Shown here: piece by piece, positions 25,805 to 33,391 of the stretch | Layout: each line of letters starts with the position of its first letter | Numbering within the stretch: position 1 is the first letter of the stretch | DNA from: Chloroflexota bacterium | GTDB taxonomy: Bacteria > Chloroflexota > UBA6077 > JACCZL01 | Reading direction: 5' to 3' | NCBI GenBank assembly: GCA_020850535.1 | Contig: JADZEM010000013.1 | Span: 62,001-126,000, forward strand | DNA length: 64,000 bases | Program-made: the position numbers and the translations under genes | The notes under the pieces: generated by a model | What the model saw: only the letters and a program-made list of their open reading frames with translations | What the model was told of the DNA's origin: nothing | The model's database searches: none

Positions 25805-26857
25805 TTGTCTGTCACACTCGAACCGCTGACCACGACGGTCACCGCCGACGAGATCCGCCGGCGCGTGGCGACGCTCCCGCGCGTGCCGCTGGCGCTCACG
25901 CCGACGCCGATGCAGGACGCCCCACGCCTCGCGAAAGCCTTGGGCCTTGGGCGGCTGCTCATCAAGCGTGACGACCTGACCGGCCTGGCGTTCGGCGGCA
26001 ACAAGACCCGCAACCTGGAATTCCGGATGGCCGAGGCCGTCGAGATGGGGACCGATGTCTTCATCGCGGGGCTGGAGGCGCAGTCGAACTCGGCGCGGCA
26101 GACGACCGCCGCCGCCAACATCCTCGGCATGCAGACGATCCTCGTCCTCCGCACGGACCGCGACTGGCAGTGGCAGGGCAATCCGCTGGTGGACCGCATC
26201 CTCGGGGCCGACGTGCGCTGGCTGGAGACCGACGACCCCGCCGTCATGGACCAGACCCTCCGCGACGTCGCGGAGGAGCAGCGCCAGCGTGGCAAGCGGC
26301 CCTACGTCATGAATCACGCCGGCGCGTTCGCGCTCGGGTCGGCGCTGGCGTACCTGCTCTGCACGCTAGAAGTGGTGGAGCAGACGGCGGCGCTCGGCGT
26401 CCAGCCGACGCACCTCTACATGACCTCGGGGAACAAGGGACACGCCGGGTTGGTGCTCGGGCGGAAGCTGCTGGGGCAGGCGTTCCGGACGGTGGCGATC
26501 TCCCAGCGGCGGGGCGATGACCGTGTGCCGGGCGCGCTGGCCGGCGCCCGCGATGCCGCCCGCGCGCTGGGGTGGGACGTGCCGCTGTCCGAGGCGGACG
26601 TCGAGAGCTACGACGACTATGTCGGCGTTGACTACGGCGTGCCTTCGCCGGAAGCGCTGGAAGCGATGCGGCTGGCGGCCCGGACCGAGGGCCTGCTGCT
26701 CGACCCGGTCTACACCGGCAAGGCGATGGCCGGCCTGATCGACCATGCCCGCACCGGGCGGCTCGGCAAGGATGACGTGGTCGTGTTCATCCACACCGGC
26801 GGCCTGCCAGCGATCTTCGCCTTCAAGGACGAGATCCTGGAGAGCCTGGGGACGTAG
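25805..26857 (+). CDS. D-cysteine desulfhydrase / ACC deaminase family PLP enzyme
   Basis: 350 residues starting at TTG with GGGAGG upstream. The start PLALTPTPMQDAPRLAKALG, then LLIKRDDLTGLAFGGNKTRNLEF, is the family signature; the Lys in GGNKTR is the PLP Schiff-base residue. The phosphate-binding TSGNKGHAGLVLG and the substrate-side LEAQSNSARQTTAAA follow as expected. Relatives are D-cysteine desulfhydrase (D-Cys to pyruvate, H2S and NH3), ACC deaminase and L-cysteate sulfo-lyase; the substrate is not fixed. It lies alone on the + strand, 250 bases upstream of the dihydroxyacetone kinase genes. Confidence 0.9.
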   Translation: MSVTLEPLTTTVTADEIRRRVATLPRVPLALTPTPMQDAPRLAKALGLGRLLIKRDDLTGLAFGGNKTRNLEFRMAEAVEMGTDVFIAGLEAQSNSARQTTAAANILGMQTILVLRTDRDWQWQGNPLVDRILGADVRWLETDDPAVMDQTLRDVAEEQRQRGKRPYVMNHAGAFALGSALAYLLCTLEVVEQTAALGVQPTHLYMTSGNKGHAGLVLGRKLLGQAFRTVAISQRRGDDRVPGALAGARDAARALGWDVPLSEADVESYDDYVGVDYGVPSPEALEAMRLAARTEGLLLDPVYTGKAMAGLIDHARTGRLGKDDVVVFIHTGGLPAIFAFKDEILESLGT

Positions 26858-26932
26858 CTCCCCTGAGATACGGCTCGCGACTGGCAGCGCGAGAGCGGCG
26901 CAATTCGCGCTGCCGGTCGTCGCACAATCTTC

Positions 26933-26946
26933 GGGACATCTGTCCC
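26933..26946. promoter_or_regulatory. 14-bp palindrome upstream of dhaK (possible operator)
   Basis: GGGACA-TC-TGTCCC, a perfect inverted repeat with a 2-base centre, about 165 bases before DhaK. Such a site is typical for a dimeric repressor, but the regulator is not identified and chance occurrence in high-G+C DNA is possible. Confidence 0.3.
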
Positions 26947-27109
26947 CTGGCCGCTCCTGGTCGAGCGGCATACACTCTCCGGGATGGGATCGGCTTGATC
27001 CAGGGCCGTCGTGCGCGCCCGATCTCGGCGAGGCTTCCGTGCGCGCTGGAGCGTACCGTCGGCTGTGCGCCGTGGACAGGCCATCTCGTGACGTCTGGGA
27101 GCGTGCATC

Positions 27110-28111
27110 ATGCAGAAACTGCTCAACGATCCCGCCAATTTCGTCGACGAGATGCTTGAAGGCATCCTGTTGGCCCACCCCGACCGGCTGCGCGCGGTCG
27201 AGGGCGAGCCGCGCGCCATCGTGCGGGCCGATGCGCCCCGGGCCGGGAAGGTCGGGATCGCCACGGGCGGCGGGTCCGGCCACCTGCCAGTCTTCCTGGG
27301 GTACGTCGGGCGTGGGCTGGCGGATGGCTGCGCGGTCGGGAACGTCTTCGCATCGCCCAACGCCGACCAGATGCTGACGGTCACCAAGGCGATTGACGGC
27401 GGCGCTGGCGTGCTGTACCTGTACGGCAACTACGGCGGTGACGTGATGAACTTCGACTTCGCGGCCGAGATGGCCGCCGCCGAGGGCATCACCGTCGAGA
27501 CGGTCCTGGGCGCGGATGACGTGGCCTCAGCGCCCCCCGAGCGAGCCAACACCCGACGCGGCATCGCCGGCATCTTCTTCGGCTACAAGGTGGCCGGCGC
27601 CGCCGCCGAGGCCGGCGCGGACCTCGCCACCGTCAAGGCGACCGTCGAGAAGGCGTTCTCGCGCACCCGCTCGATGGGCGTGGCCCTCGCGCCCTGTACC
27701 CTGCCGACGGTCGGCCATCCGAACTTCGAGGTGCCAGCCGGCCAGATGGAGATCGGCATGGGCATCCACGGCGAGCCCGGCGTCTCCCGCGAGGCCATCC
27801 GCCCGGCCGACGAGGTCACGGACGTCCTGCTGGACCGCATCTTCGCGGACTTGCAGCCGACCAGGGGCAGCGACGTGGCCCTGCTGGTGAACGGGCTCGG
27901 CGCGACGCCGAAGGAGGAGCTGTACATCGTCTACCGGCGCATCCATGCCCGGCTGGCCGAGCGCGGCCACCGCGTGCACCGGCTGTACATCGGCGAGTAC
28001 GTCACCTCGCTGGAGATGGCCGGGGCCTCGATCTCGATGCTGGAGCTGGACGACGAGCTGGCCCGGCTGATCGACGCCCCCGCCGATTCGCCGTTCTTCC
28101 TGCAAGCGTAA
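27110..28111 (+). CDS. dhaK: PTS-dependent dihydroxyacetone kinase, substrate-binding subunit DhaK
   Basis: 333 residues with GGGAG before the ATG. Residues 50-60 (IATGGGSGHLP) hold the conserved GGGSGH. Later IGMGIHGEPGVSRE carries the His that forms a covalent hemiaminal with dihydroxyacetone, and the mid-region YGNYGGDVMNFDFAAEMA is typical. DhaK binds dihydroxyacetone, and DhaL-bound ADP, recharged by DhaM, phosphorylates it to DHAP. DhaL follows 183 bases downstream, after a hairpin repeat at 28124-28191. DhaM and an HPr protein are on the opposite strand about 1 kb further on. Confidence 0.95.
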   Translation: MQKLLNDPANFVDEMLEGILLAHPDRLRAVEGEPRAIVRADAPRAGKVGIATGGGSGHLPVFLGYVGRGLADGCAVGNVFASPNADQMLTVTKAIDGGAGVLYLYGNYGGDVMNFDFAAEMAAAEGITVETVLGADDVASAPPERANTRRGIAGIFFGYKVAGAAAEAGADLATVKATVEKAFSRTRSMGVALAPCTLPTVGHPNFEVPAGQMEIGMGIHGEPGVSREAIRPADEVTDVLLDRIFADLQPTRGSDVALLVNGLGATPKEELYIVYRRIHARLAERGHRVHRLYIGEYVTSLEMAGASISMLELDDELARLIDAPADSPFFLQA

Positions 28112-28123
28112 GGCCCGTCACGC

Positions 28124-28191
28124 CGTAGCGCGGGAGCTTGTCCCCCGCCCGTTTCCTGACCGAACAGGCGGGGGCAAGCCCCCGTGCTACG
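28124..28191. repeat. Inverted repeat between dhaK and dhaL
   Basis: Arms CGTAGCGCGGGAGCTTGTCC... (28124-28149) and GGCGGGGGCAAGCCCCCGTG... (28167-28191) are imperfect reverse complements around a 17-base loop. It may cap the dhaK mRNA or balance dhaK and dhaL expression. I saw only this copy. Confidence 0.6.
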
Positions 28192-28294
28192 GTCCGACCG
28201 CCTGAGACAGCCTCTTGGCGGGCCGTGCGACTCGTCAGTCCGTGGCGCAGGCACGGCACTGATGAGTCGCCTGCCGCCTCCTGGAGCATCACCC

Positions 28295-28924
28295 ATGAGC
28301 GACGACGTTCTGACCTTCGACGGGCTACGGGCGGCGTTGGGCCGCGTAGCCGACCGACTCGAAGCCGCCCGCGACGACCTCTGCGCCCTCGACGCCATCG
28401 CTGGGGACGGCGACCTCGGCGTCACGATGGCGACGGGGTTCGGCGCGATCCGCCCGCTGATCGAGAATCCGCCAGCCGAGGATGCCGGCCAGTTGCTCTC
28501 GCAGGTGGCGATGCAGATCGGCAAGGTCGCGCCCTCGACGATGGGCACGCTGACGGCCACCGCCCTGCTGCGGGCCGGCACGAAGGCGCGCGGCAAGACC
28601 GACCTGACGGCCGCCGACCTTGCCGAGATGCTGGAAGCCGCCGCCCAGGGTATGAAGGATCGTGGCAAGGCGGATGTCGGGCAGCGGACGGCCATCGACG
28701 TGCTGGTGCCGGCAGCGGCAGCGGCCCGCGAGGCGGCCGGGGCCGGCGAGTCGGCCGCCGTGGCGCTCACGAAGGCGGCAGCGGCCGGCGAAGAGGGCGC
28801 GGCAGCCACGGCCAACATGGAGCCGGTCCTCGGGCGCGCGGGCTGGATCGCGGACCGTGCCCGTGGCAACCGCGACGCCGGCGCAACGGCCTGGGCCACG
28901 ATCCTGAGCGCGCTGGCCGGCTGA
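28295..28924 (+). CDS. dhaL: Dihydroxyacetone kinase ADP-binding subunit DhaL
   Basis: 209 residues from MSDDVLTFDGLRAALGRVAD; the longer open frame is rejected because similarity starts here and GGAG is upstream. The Mg-ADP-binding motif reads LDAIAGDGDLGVTM; the three Asp ligands are kept, but the His of the usual GDGDHG is Leu. The helical barrel motifs follow: VAPSTMGTLTATALLRAG, DVGQRTAIDVLVPAAA and LGRAGWIADRARGNRDAGA. DhaL holds a permanently bound ADP that is rephosphorylated by DhaM. It ends 6 bases before a 215-bp palindromic element. Confidence 0.92.
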   Translation: MSDDVLTFDGLRAALGRVADRLEAARDDLCALDAIAGDGDLGVTMATGFGAIRPLIENPPAEDAGQLLSQVAMQIGKVAPSTMGTLTATALLRAGTKARGKTDLTAADLAEMLEAAAQGMKDRGKADVGQRTAIDVLVPAAAAAREAAGAGESAAVALTKAAAAGEEGAAATANMEPVLGRAGWIADRARGNRDAGATAWATILSALAG

Positions 28925-28930
28925 CCCGGC

Positions 28931-29145
28931 AGGGCGATTGCACGTTGAGCTTGCCGTGCAGCGTCGTCGGGGCTTGAAAGCCCCCCCTACCATCCTGCAG
29001 TCGCTGCGCGACGCTACCGTCTCGCCCGTCGACGGTGTTCCCGGCGTCCGTCGCGCAGCGACGGCATGACTGTAGGCGGGGGTTTCAACCCCCGACTGCG
29101 CGTTTCACGACGGTATGGGAACACCGACGAACATGCAATCGCCCT
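28931..29145. mobile_element. MITE-like element E, copy 1 (terminal repeats AGGGCGATTGCA)
   Basis: The ends AGGGCGATTGCACGTT (28931) and AACATGCAATCGCCCT (29145) are inverted repeats differing at one of 16 bases. The 215-bp interior is a large palindrome: GGGGCTTGAAAGCCCC near the left, CCCCCGAC near the right, and GTCGCTGCGCGACG / CGTCGCGCAGCGAC in the middle. There is no coding content. The sister copy at 31483-31699 has the same ends and nearly the same length. Confidence 0.75.
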
Positions 29146-29199
29146 GGCTGACCCGGCTCCACCGCCGCGCGGTTTCTCTGGTCATGCTGTTGAACCTGT

Positions 29200-29247
29200 C
29201 CCCCCATGAACTCCTTGAGAGAGGGGGGCTGGGGGTGAGGGGGAGTA
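29200..29247. repeat. Fragment of the CTCACCCCC-type G/C-rich repeat
   Basis: CCCCCCATGAACTCCTTGAG ... AGAGGGGGGCTGGGGGTGAG resembles one arm of the perfect inverted repeat at 23402-23556. It lies between element E and the HPr gene. Confidence 0.5.
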
Positions 29248-29267
29248 CGTCGGGGTGATGCCTCAGG

Positions 29268-29555
29268 CTACTCCCGGAGGCCGGCGATCACCCCCGCCAG
29301 CGCCGCCACCGATTCGGCGGCGGCCGGGCCGCTGGCACTCAGCGTCAACGTCGTCCCGCCCGTCGCGCCGAGGGTCAGCACGGCCAGAATGCTCTTTGCG
29401 TTGGCCTGCTTGCCGTTCGCCGCGATGGTCACCGGGGCGGCCAGCGCGGCGGCCGCCCGCACGACCTCTGCCGCCGGCCGGGCGTGCAGCGCCACGTCGG
29501 CCGGCAGCACGACCGTCTGCGTCACCACCGCGCCATCATCAGAGCTTGCGGGCAT
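29268..29555 (-). CDS. ptsH: HPr family phosphocarrier protein
   Basis: 95 residues. VVLPADVALHARPAAEVVRAA holds the phospho-accepting His (residue 24 here; His15 in classical HPr, shifted by an N-terminal extension of 9). GKQANAKSILAVLTLGAT contains the Ser position used by HPr kinase in Firmicutes. The tail TLTLSASGPAAAESVAAL is normal. HPr passes phosphate from enzyme I to DhaM. It overlaps the end of dhaM by 17 bases, so the two are co-translated. Enzyme I is not in the window. Confidence 0.92.
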   Translation of the reverse strand: MPASSDDGAVVTQTVVLPADVALHARPAAEVVRAAAALAAPVTIAANGKQANAKSILAVLTLGATGGTTLTLSASGPAAAESVAALAGVIAGLRE

Positions 29556-29967
29556 CGCGCGCCTCCTTTGCCGCCTGCGCTACCTCGGGTAGGCTCGCGC
29601 CGATGGAGGCCAGCACCCCCGCCGCCACGGCCCCTTCGACCAGCGGCCCATCGACTACCGCCAGCCGAGCCAGCTCCGCTGCCGACAGCTCCTCTTGCGC
29701 CGCCTTGACGGCCAGCACCGAGCTGCCGAGATCCATCAGTACCACTGCGCCGGCCCCCTGGGCAGCTTGCTGGAGCGTCTCCAGCACCCGCTCGCCGTCC
29801 GAGCCGAGGCTGCCGTCCACCGCCCCGCCCACGGCGTAGATCGTGACAGATGGGCCGGCCATCTGCCCGACCAATGCTGCCAGCCCCTCGACGAGGGCGG
29901 CGCTGTGCGACACCAGCACCAGGCTGACGGTGGCCGAAGTGGCAGCGGCGGTAGATTCGTGTGGCAT
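29539..29967 (-). CDS. dhaM: Dihydroxyacetone kinase phosphotransferase subunit DhaM (EIIA-Man domain only)
   Basis: 142 residues. The start of the fold, VSLVLVSHSAALVEGLAALV, contains the active-site His. GAVVLMDLGSSVLAVKAAQEEL and VVDGPLVEGAVAAGVLASIG complete the mannose-type IIA domain. In Escherichia coli DhaM is a 470-residue fusion of IIA, HPr and truncated enzyme I; here IIA stands alone with a separate HPr gene next to it, as in many Gram-positives. It rephosphorylates ADP bound to DhaL. It is convergent with the dhaKL pair, which is unusual because the four genes are normally collinear. Confidence 0.92.
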   Translation of the reverse strand: MPHESTAAATSATVSLVLVSHSAALVEGLAALVGQMAGPSVTIYAVGGAVDGSLGSDGERVLETLQQAAQGAGAVVLMDLGSSVLAVKAAQEELSAAELARLAVVDGPLVEGAVAAGVLASIGASLPEVAQAAKEARDARKL

Positions 29968-30008
29968 GGGGCGGATTCTACCCTGCCACGCCGACGGCAG
30001 CGGACACC

Positions 30009-31298
30009 CTACAGGTCTGGCAACCGGCCATCGGGCACCGCGTAGTCGATCTCCGGCCGCGTGCCGTCTGGGCTCGCCGTCTCATCAGGGGCCTTGCGGC
30101 CGTACAGGACTGTCAGGACCGGCGGCACGACGAGCGTCGTCAGCAGGCTCATGATGACGACCGTCGAGAACACGACATCGGGGATCGCGCCAATCGACTG
30201 CCCGACGTTCGCGACGATCAGCCCGACCTCGCCGCGCGGGGCCATCCCGACCCCGATGATCGCCATCGACCGCGTGCCCTTGCCCAGGCCGCCCAGCCCG
30301 CAGCCGAGTACCTTCCCGACGATCGCCAGGACCGTCACCGTGAGGGCCAGCCCCAGCACGCTGGCGTCGAGAAACAGCCGCCAGTCCACCCTGCTGCCGG
30401 TGATGACGAAGAACAACGGCACGAACAGCTCGTAGATCGGCAGGGCGCGGTGCTCCAGCTCGTACTGCTCGCGGACCTCGGCCAGCACCATGCCGGCCAG
30501 GAACGCGCCGATGATGGCGGCCAGCCCGATGCTCGCCGAGAGCGCGGCCAGCCCGAGCATCATCAGCACGGCCACGACGAACGGCGCGTTCCGAACCGGC
30601 AGCCGGTCCAGGTGGATGCTCCAACGGCGGATCGCCTGGCGGCCGGCCAGTGCGACGAACGCCGTGAACGCCAGAGCCTGGGACGCGATGATGGCGATGC
30701 TCACCAGCGACACCGTGCCCGTCTGCCCGATGGCCGAGACGACGGCCAGCACGATCATCGCCAGGATGTCGTCGATGACGGCCGCCCCGAGGATGATCCG
30801 GGCCTCGTCGGACTGGATCTGCCCCAGGTCCGCCAGCACCCGCGCCGTGATCCCGACGCTCGTCGCCACCATCGCCGTCGCCACGAACAGCGCTTCGACC
30901 GTCGGGTGTCCGAGCAACGCCACGTACGCATACCCGAGGACGAACGGCAGCACCACCCCGCCCACAGCCACGCCGCCCGCTCGCCCGCCGACCTTCAGGA
31001 TGTCCGACAGGCGCGTCTCCAGCCCGACCAGGAACAGCAGCACCACCACGCCCAGCTCGGCCAGCACGTCGTAGATCAGGCTGAGCGCCTCGTGAGCAGC
31101 GGCTTCGTCGTGCATGGCGTGGATCAGGTCGGTGGAGGGTGTCCCGATCCACCCGAGCGCATATGGCCCCAGCACGACGCCCGCCAGCAGCTCGCCGATG
31201 ACGGCCGGCTGGCCCAGGCGCTCGAACAGTGCGCCGATCGCCTTGGCAGCCAGGAACATCAGGAAGAGATCGGCAAGGACAGCGGCGGCAACGTGCAT
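30009..31298 (-). CDS. Cation:proton antiporter (CPA2/KefB-like)
   Basis: 429 residues from MHVAAAVLADLFLMFLAAKA. The longer frame is rejected because the start at 31298 has GGGAGG 7 bases upstream and the helices begin there. About 12 hydrophobic helices; GELLAGVVLGPYALGWIG, LRLSDILKVGG-like linkers, VATSVGITARVLADLGQ, and DDILAMIVLAVVSA (the paired Asp of the ion-binding helix) are typical. GMAPRGEVGLIVANVG near the end is the family motif. Such proteins exchange Na+ or K+ for H+. No regulatory TrkA domain follows. The long 5' leader looks like an attenuator, so expression is probably controlled by early termination. Confidence 0.92.
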   Translation of the reverse strand: MHVAAAVLADLFLMFLAAKAIGALFERLGQPAVIGELLAGVVLGPYALGWIGTPSTDLIHAMHDEAAAHEALSLIYDVLAELGVVVLLFLVGLETRLSDILKVGGRAGGVAVGGVVLPFVLGYAYVALLGHPTVEALFVATAMVATSVGITARVLADLGQIQSDEARIILGAAVIDDILAMIVLAVVSAIGQTGTVSLVSIAIIASQALAFTAFVALAGRQAIRRWSIHLDRLPVRNAPFVVAVLMMLGLAALSASIGLAAIIGAFLAGMVLAEVREQYELEHRALPIYELFVPLFFVITGSRVDWRLFLDASVLGLALTVTVLAIVGKVLGCGLGGLGKGTRSMAIIGVGMAPRGEVGLIVANVGQSIGAIPDVVFSTVVIMSLLTTLVVPPVLTVLYGRKAPDETASPDGTRPEIDYAVPDGRLPDL

Positions 31299-31358
31299 CG
31301 GCGGCCTCCCGTTGAGAGATGGCAGTCCAGGTCCGGACAGACGACAGCGCAGGGCAAC

Positions 31359-31440
31359 AAAAAAGAGACTGCTTGAGCAGTCTCCACCGAGCCGCGCTGG
31401 TACGGGGTACGCGGCCACCCCGAGACTCCCTGAGAGCCTC
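31359..31440 (-). promoter_or_regulatory. Attenuator or riboswitch-like leader of the antiporter gene
   Basis: Read on the minus strand, four segments can pair: 1 GAGGCTC (31440-31434), 2 GAGTCTC (31428-31422), 3 GAGACTGC (31384-31377), 4 GCAGTCTC (31372-31365), followed by six T. Segments 1:2 and 3:4 pair together (terminator formed); 2:3 is the exclusive alternative (AGTCTC with GAGACT, terminator broken). Between 2 and 3 lies a domain where GGGGT/ACCCC and GCCGCG/CGCGGC would cross as a pseudoknot. The pairings are direct reading; ligand and class are unknown. Confidence 0.65.
31365..31384 (-). terminator. Intrinsic terminator inside the antiporter leader
   Basis: An 8-bp perfect stem GAGACTGC / GCAGTCTC with a TCAA loop, followed at once by six T on the minus strand (31364-31359). 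It stands about 60 bases before the antiporter start, so it can only act conditionally. Confidence 0.8.
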
Positions 31441-31447
31441 CCCAACG

Positions 31448-31476
31448 AGTATAGCAGCAGGCGTCAGTCGTCAGCC
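31448..31476 (-). promoter_or_regulatory. Candidate promoter of the antiporter leader
   Basis: TATACT at 31453-31448 (minus strand) would start transcription near 31441, exactly at the first pairing segment of the leader. The -35 is weak (CTGACG/GCTGAC, spacer 15-16). Confidence 0.5.
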
Positions 31477-31482
31477 GTTATC

Positions 31483-31699
31483 AGGGCGATTGCATGTTCG
31501 TTGGAGTTCCCATAACGTGGTGAGACGCGCAGGCGGGGCGAAGCCCCCGCCTGCCTGCGCGCATGCCGTCGCTGCGCGACGGTAGCCGGGAACAGCGTCG
31601 ATCGGTGCGACTGGAGCGTCGCGCAGCGACTGCAGGATGGTAGGCGGGGCTTTCAAGCCCCGACCACCCTGCACGACGCGCTCAACATGCAATCGCCCT
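31483..31699. mobile_element. MITE-like element E, copy 2
   Basis: 217 bp with ends AGGGCGATTGCATGTT and AACATGCAATCGCCCT that are exact inverted repeats over 16 bases. The interior has GGCGGGGCGAAGCCCCCGCC, GTCGCTGCGCGACGGTAGCC, and on the right GTAGGCGGGGCTTTCAAGCC. Same length class and organisation as copy 1 (28931-29145). It borders the antiporter promoter. Confidence 0.78.
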
Positions 31700-31709
31700 G
31701 CAGTCGTCA

Positions 31710-31791
31710 TGCAATGGTGACCGACGGGCACCCCTCCTCTGTCATCCTGATGCAATGGTGACCGACGGGCCCCCCTCCTCTGTCATCCTGA
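31710..31791. repeat. 41-bp tandem duplication
   Basis: A unit beginning TGCAATGGTGACCGACGGGC and ending CTGTCATCCTGA is present twice in a row (31710-31750 and 31751-31791) with one base difference. It adjoins a GTCATCCTGA-type palindrome. Confidence 0.85.
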
Positions 31792-31885
31792 GTGAAGCGA
31801 GCCTGCGAGCGTAACGAAGGATCTCACCCGCTGACCGTCAACGCTCGCGTCAGCGGGTGAGGTCCTTCGCTGCGCTCAGGATGAC
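31782..31885. repeat. Palindromic interspersed repeat, GTCATCCTGA type (full copy)
   Basis: Outer arms GTCATCCTGA / TCAGGATGAC, inner arms AGGATCTCACCCGCTGAC / GTCAGCGGGTGAGGTCCT; 104 bases, one longer than the copy at 19183-19285, with the centre in inverse orientation. It lies downstream of the L,D-transpeptidase gene. Confidence 0.82.
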
Positions 31886-31958
31886 AATGGGGTGTTGCGT
31901 GCTTTCACCGACATACTCGTGCTGCTGACCGCCGTCCGCTGGCCGCTGGAAGCGCGCG

Positions 31959-33155
31959 CTACTCCTGGATCACCAGCGGCGTGCCGACCTCCGCCCACTC
32001 CCAGAACCAGAGCGAGTCGTCGTAGCTCATCCCGAGGCACCCGTGGCTGCCCGAGTATCCCCAGTTGCCCGACCAGTAGTTGTAGTGAATCGAAGAGCCG
32101 TCGTTGGTGAAGTACTGCGTGAACAGCACATCCTTCAGGTAGTAGCCGCCCGGCGCGTCCCGTGGGATGCCCAGCCCCTCAGAGCTCATGATCTCGTTCT
32201 GGACGCGCCGCAAGATGGTGAAGAACCCGGTCGGCGTCGCCCAGCTGGCGGTGCCCTTGAGCGACAGCGTCGAGTAGACCGGCTTGCCGTCCTCGTACGC
32301 CGTCACGATGCACGGGTCCGACAGCTCGGCCACGATCAGCTTGCCGGGGTGTGGCGGGAACGTGCTCGGCACACGCACCAGCGAGCCGTGGACGAACTGC
32401 TGCTGCCCGATGCGATACCACATGTCGCCATCGGAGCCTTTGACCTCGCCCAGGACCGTCACGCCCTCGTTGTGGCCGGCCTTCCCGACGATGTTGCCGT
32501 CCGTGACGCCCGGCGTGCTGCGGATGTTCGCGCCGCCGACGATGCGGGCCGGCATCGCCGTCTGGTTCTTCTGGGCCAGGTACCACTCTGGCGGATCGCC
32601 GCTCGGGCCGACATCCTTCGCGTTGACGTAGGCGATGCCATTCGTGAGCGGGTTGCGGACCCGGATCCGCGAGCCGTCCTGCGGGTTCAGCACGCGGAAG
32701 TAGCTGAAGGCTGGAGCCGTCCCAAAGCTGACCGCCCGGTCGTCAGGGCCAGACCACAGCTCGGTCGGCGTGTGATTCTGGACCCAGCCCAGGCCATCCT
32801 GCGCCACCGGCGGCGAGGCCGGCGACGACCCCGGCGGGGGCGGGGCCGCGGCTGGCGCACCGGTGGCGGGCGCGCCCGCCACCGGTGCGCCAGATGGGGA
32901 TGGCTGCGGGCTGGCGCCGGGGGTGGCTGTCGGGCTGAAGCGGTTGTTGCGCGTCGAGCCGCTGCCATTCCCGGAGCCGGTGCTGCGCGTAGGCGTCGCC
33001 GATGGCTCGGGCTCCGCCTCCGTCTCGCTGCTCGACTGTGCCAGCGCGACGCTGATGCTGCCCAACGAGACCAGCATCGCCGCCGGCGTAACTGCCAGCA
33101 GCCGCAGCGCGCCACGGCGCGAAAGCCGCCTGATTGATGATGAGCCGTCGAGCAT
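31959..33155 (-). CDS. Secreted L,D-transpeptidase (YkuD) with SH3-like region
   Basis: 398 residues. A twin-arginine signal (IRRLSRRGALRLLAVTPAA, then LGSISVALAQ) suggests Tat export. Residues 40-120 are a Ser/Pro/Thr/Gly-rich spacer. Next is an SH3-like region (VQNHTPTELWSG to IVGKAGHNEGVTVLGEV, with ANIRSTPGVTDG as the repeat motif). The C-terminal YkuD domain begins KLIVAELSDPCIVTAYEDGK and carries the catalytic SGSHGCLGMSY with the nucleophile Cys. It should cross-link or modify cell-wall peptides outside the membrane. The start shown is the ATG at 33155. The Trp-rich end (DSLWFWEWAEVGTPLVI) is normal for the family. Confidence 0.93.
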   Translation of the reverse strand: MLDGSSSIRRLSRRGALRLLAVTPAAMLVSLGSISVALAQSSSETEAEPEPSATPTRSTGSGNGSGSTRNNRFSPTATPGASPQPSPSGAPVAGAPATGAPAAAPPPPGSSPASPPVAQDGLGWVQNHTPTELWSGPDDRAVSFGTAPAFSYFRVLNPQDGSRIRVRNPLTNGIAYVNAKDVGPSGDPPEWYLAQKNQTAMPARIVGGANIRSTPGVTDGNIVGKAGHNEGVTVLGEVKGSDGDMWYRIGQQQFVHGSLVRVPSTFPPHPGKLIVAELSDPCIVTAYEDGKPVYSTLSLKGTASWATPTGFFTILRRVQNEIMSSEGLGIPRDAPGGYYLKDVLFTQYFTNDGSSIHYNYWSGNWGYSGSHGCLGMSYDDSLWFWEWAEVGTPLVIQE

Positions 33156-33391
33156 CGATCCTCCCGGAAACCGCGACAGTCACACGGCGCGCCTCAGCCA
33201 GACGCCCGGCCGACTGCCCACCGCGCATTTTAACGAGCGACGTGCTGTTCTGGAAACGCTGACGCGCGTAGAACGCGGACGGGCCGGCCGCGCAGTTGCT
33301 CCGGCCTCTGCCCCCCGACACCCGGCTATCATCCCGCCTGCTGGCGTTCACCAGCGCAGGATGACACCGCGAGAAGGGGGCACCGAGCCTG

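Noticed and set aside
31359-31440. Assignment of the leader to a named riboswitch class (lithium, Mn2+, c-di-AMP, fluoride)
   Set aside because: I could not recognise a consensus core of any of these; only the pairing scheme is supported.
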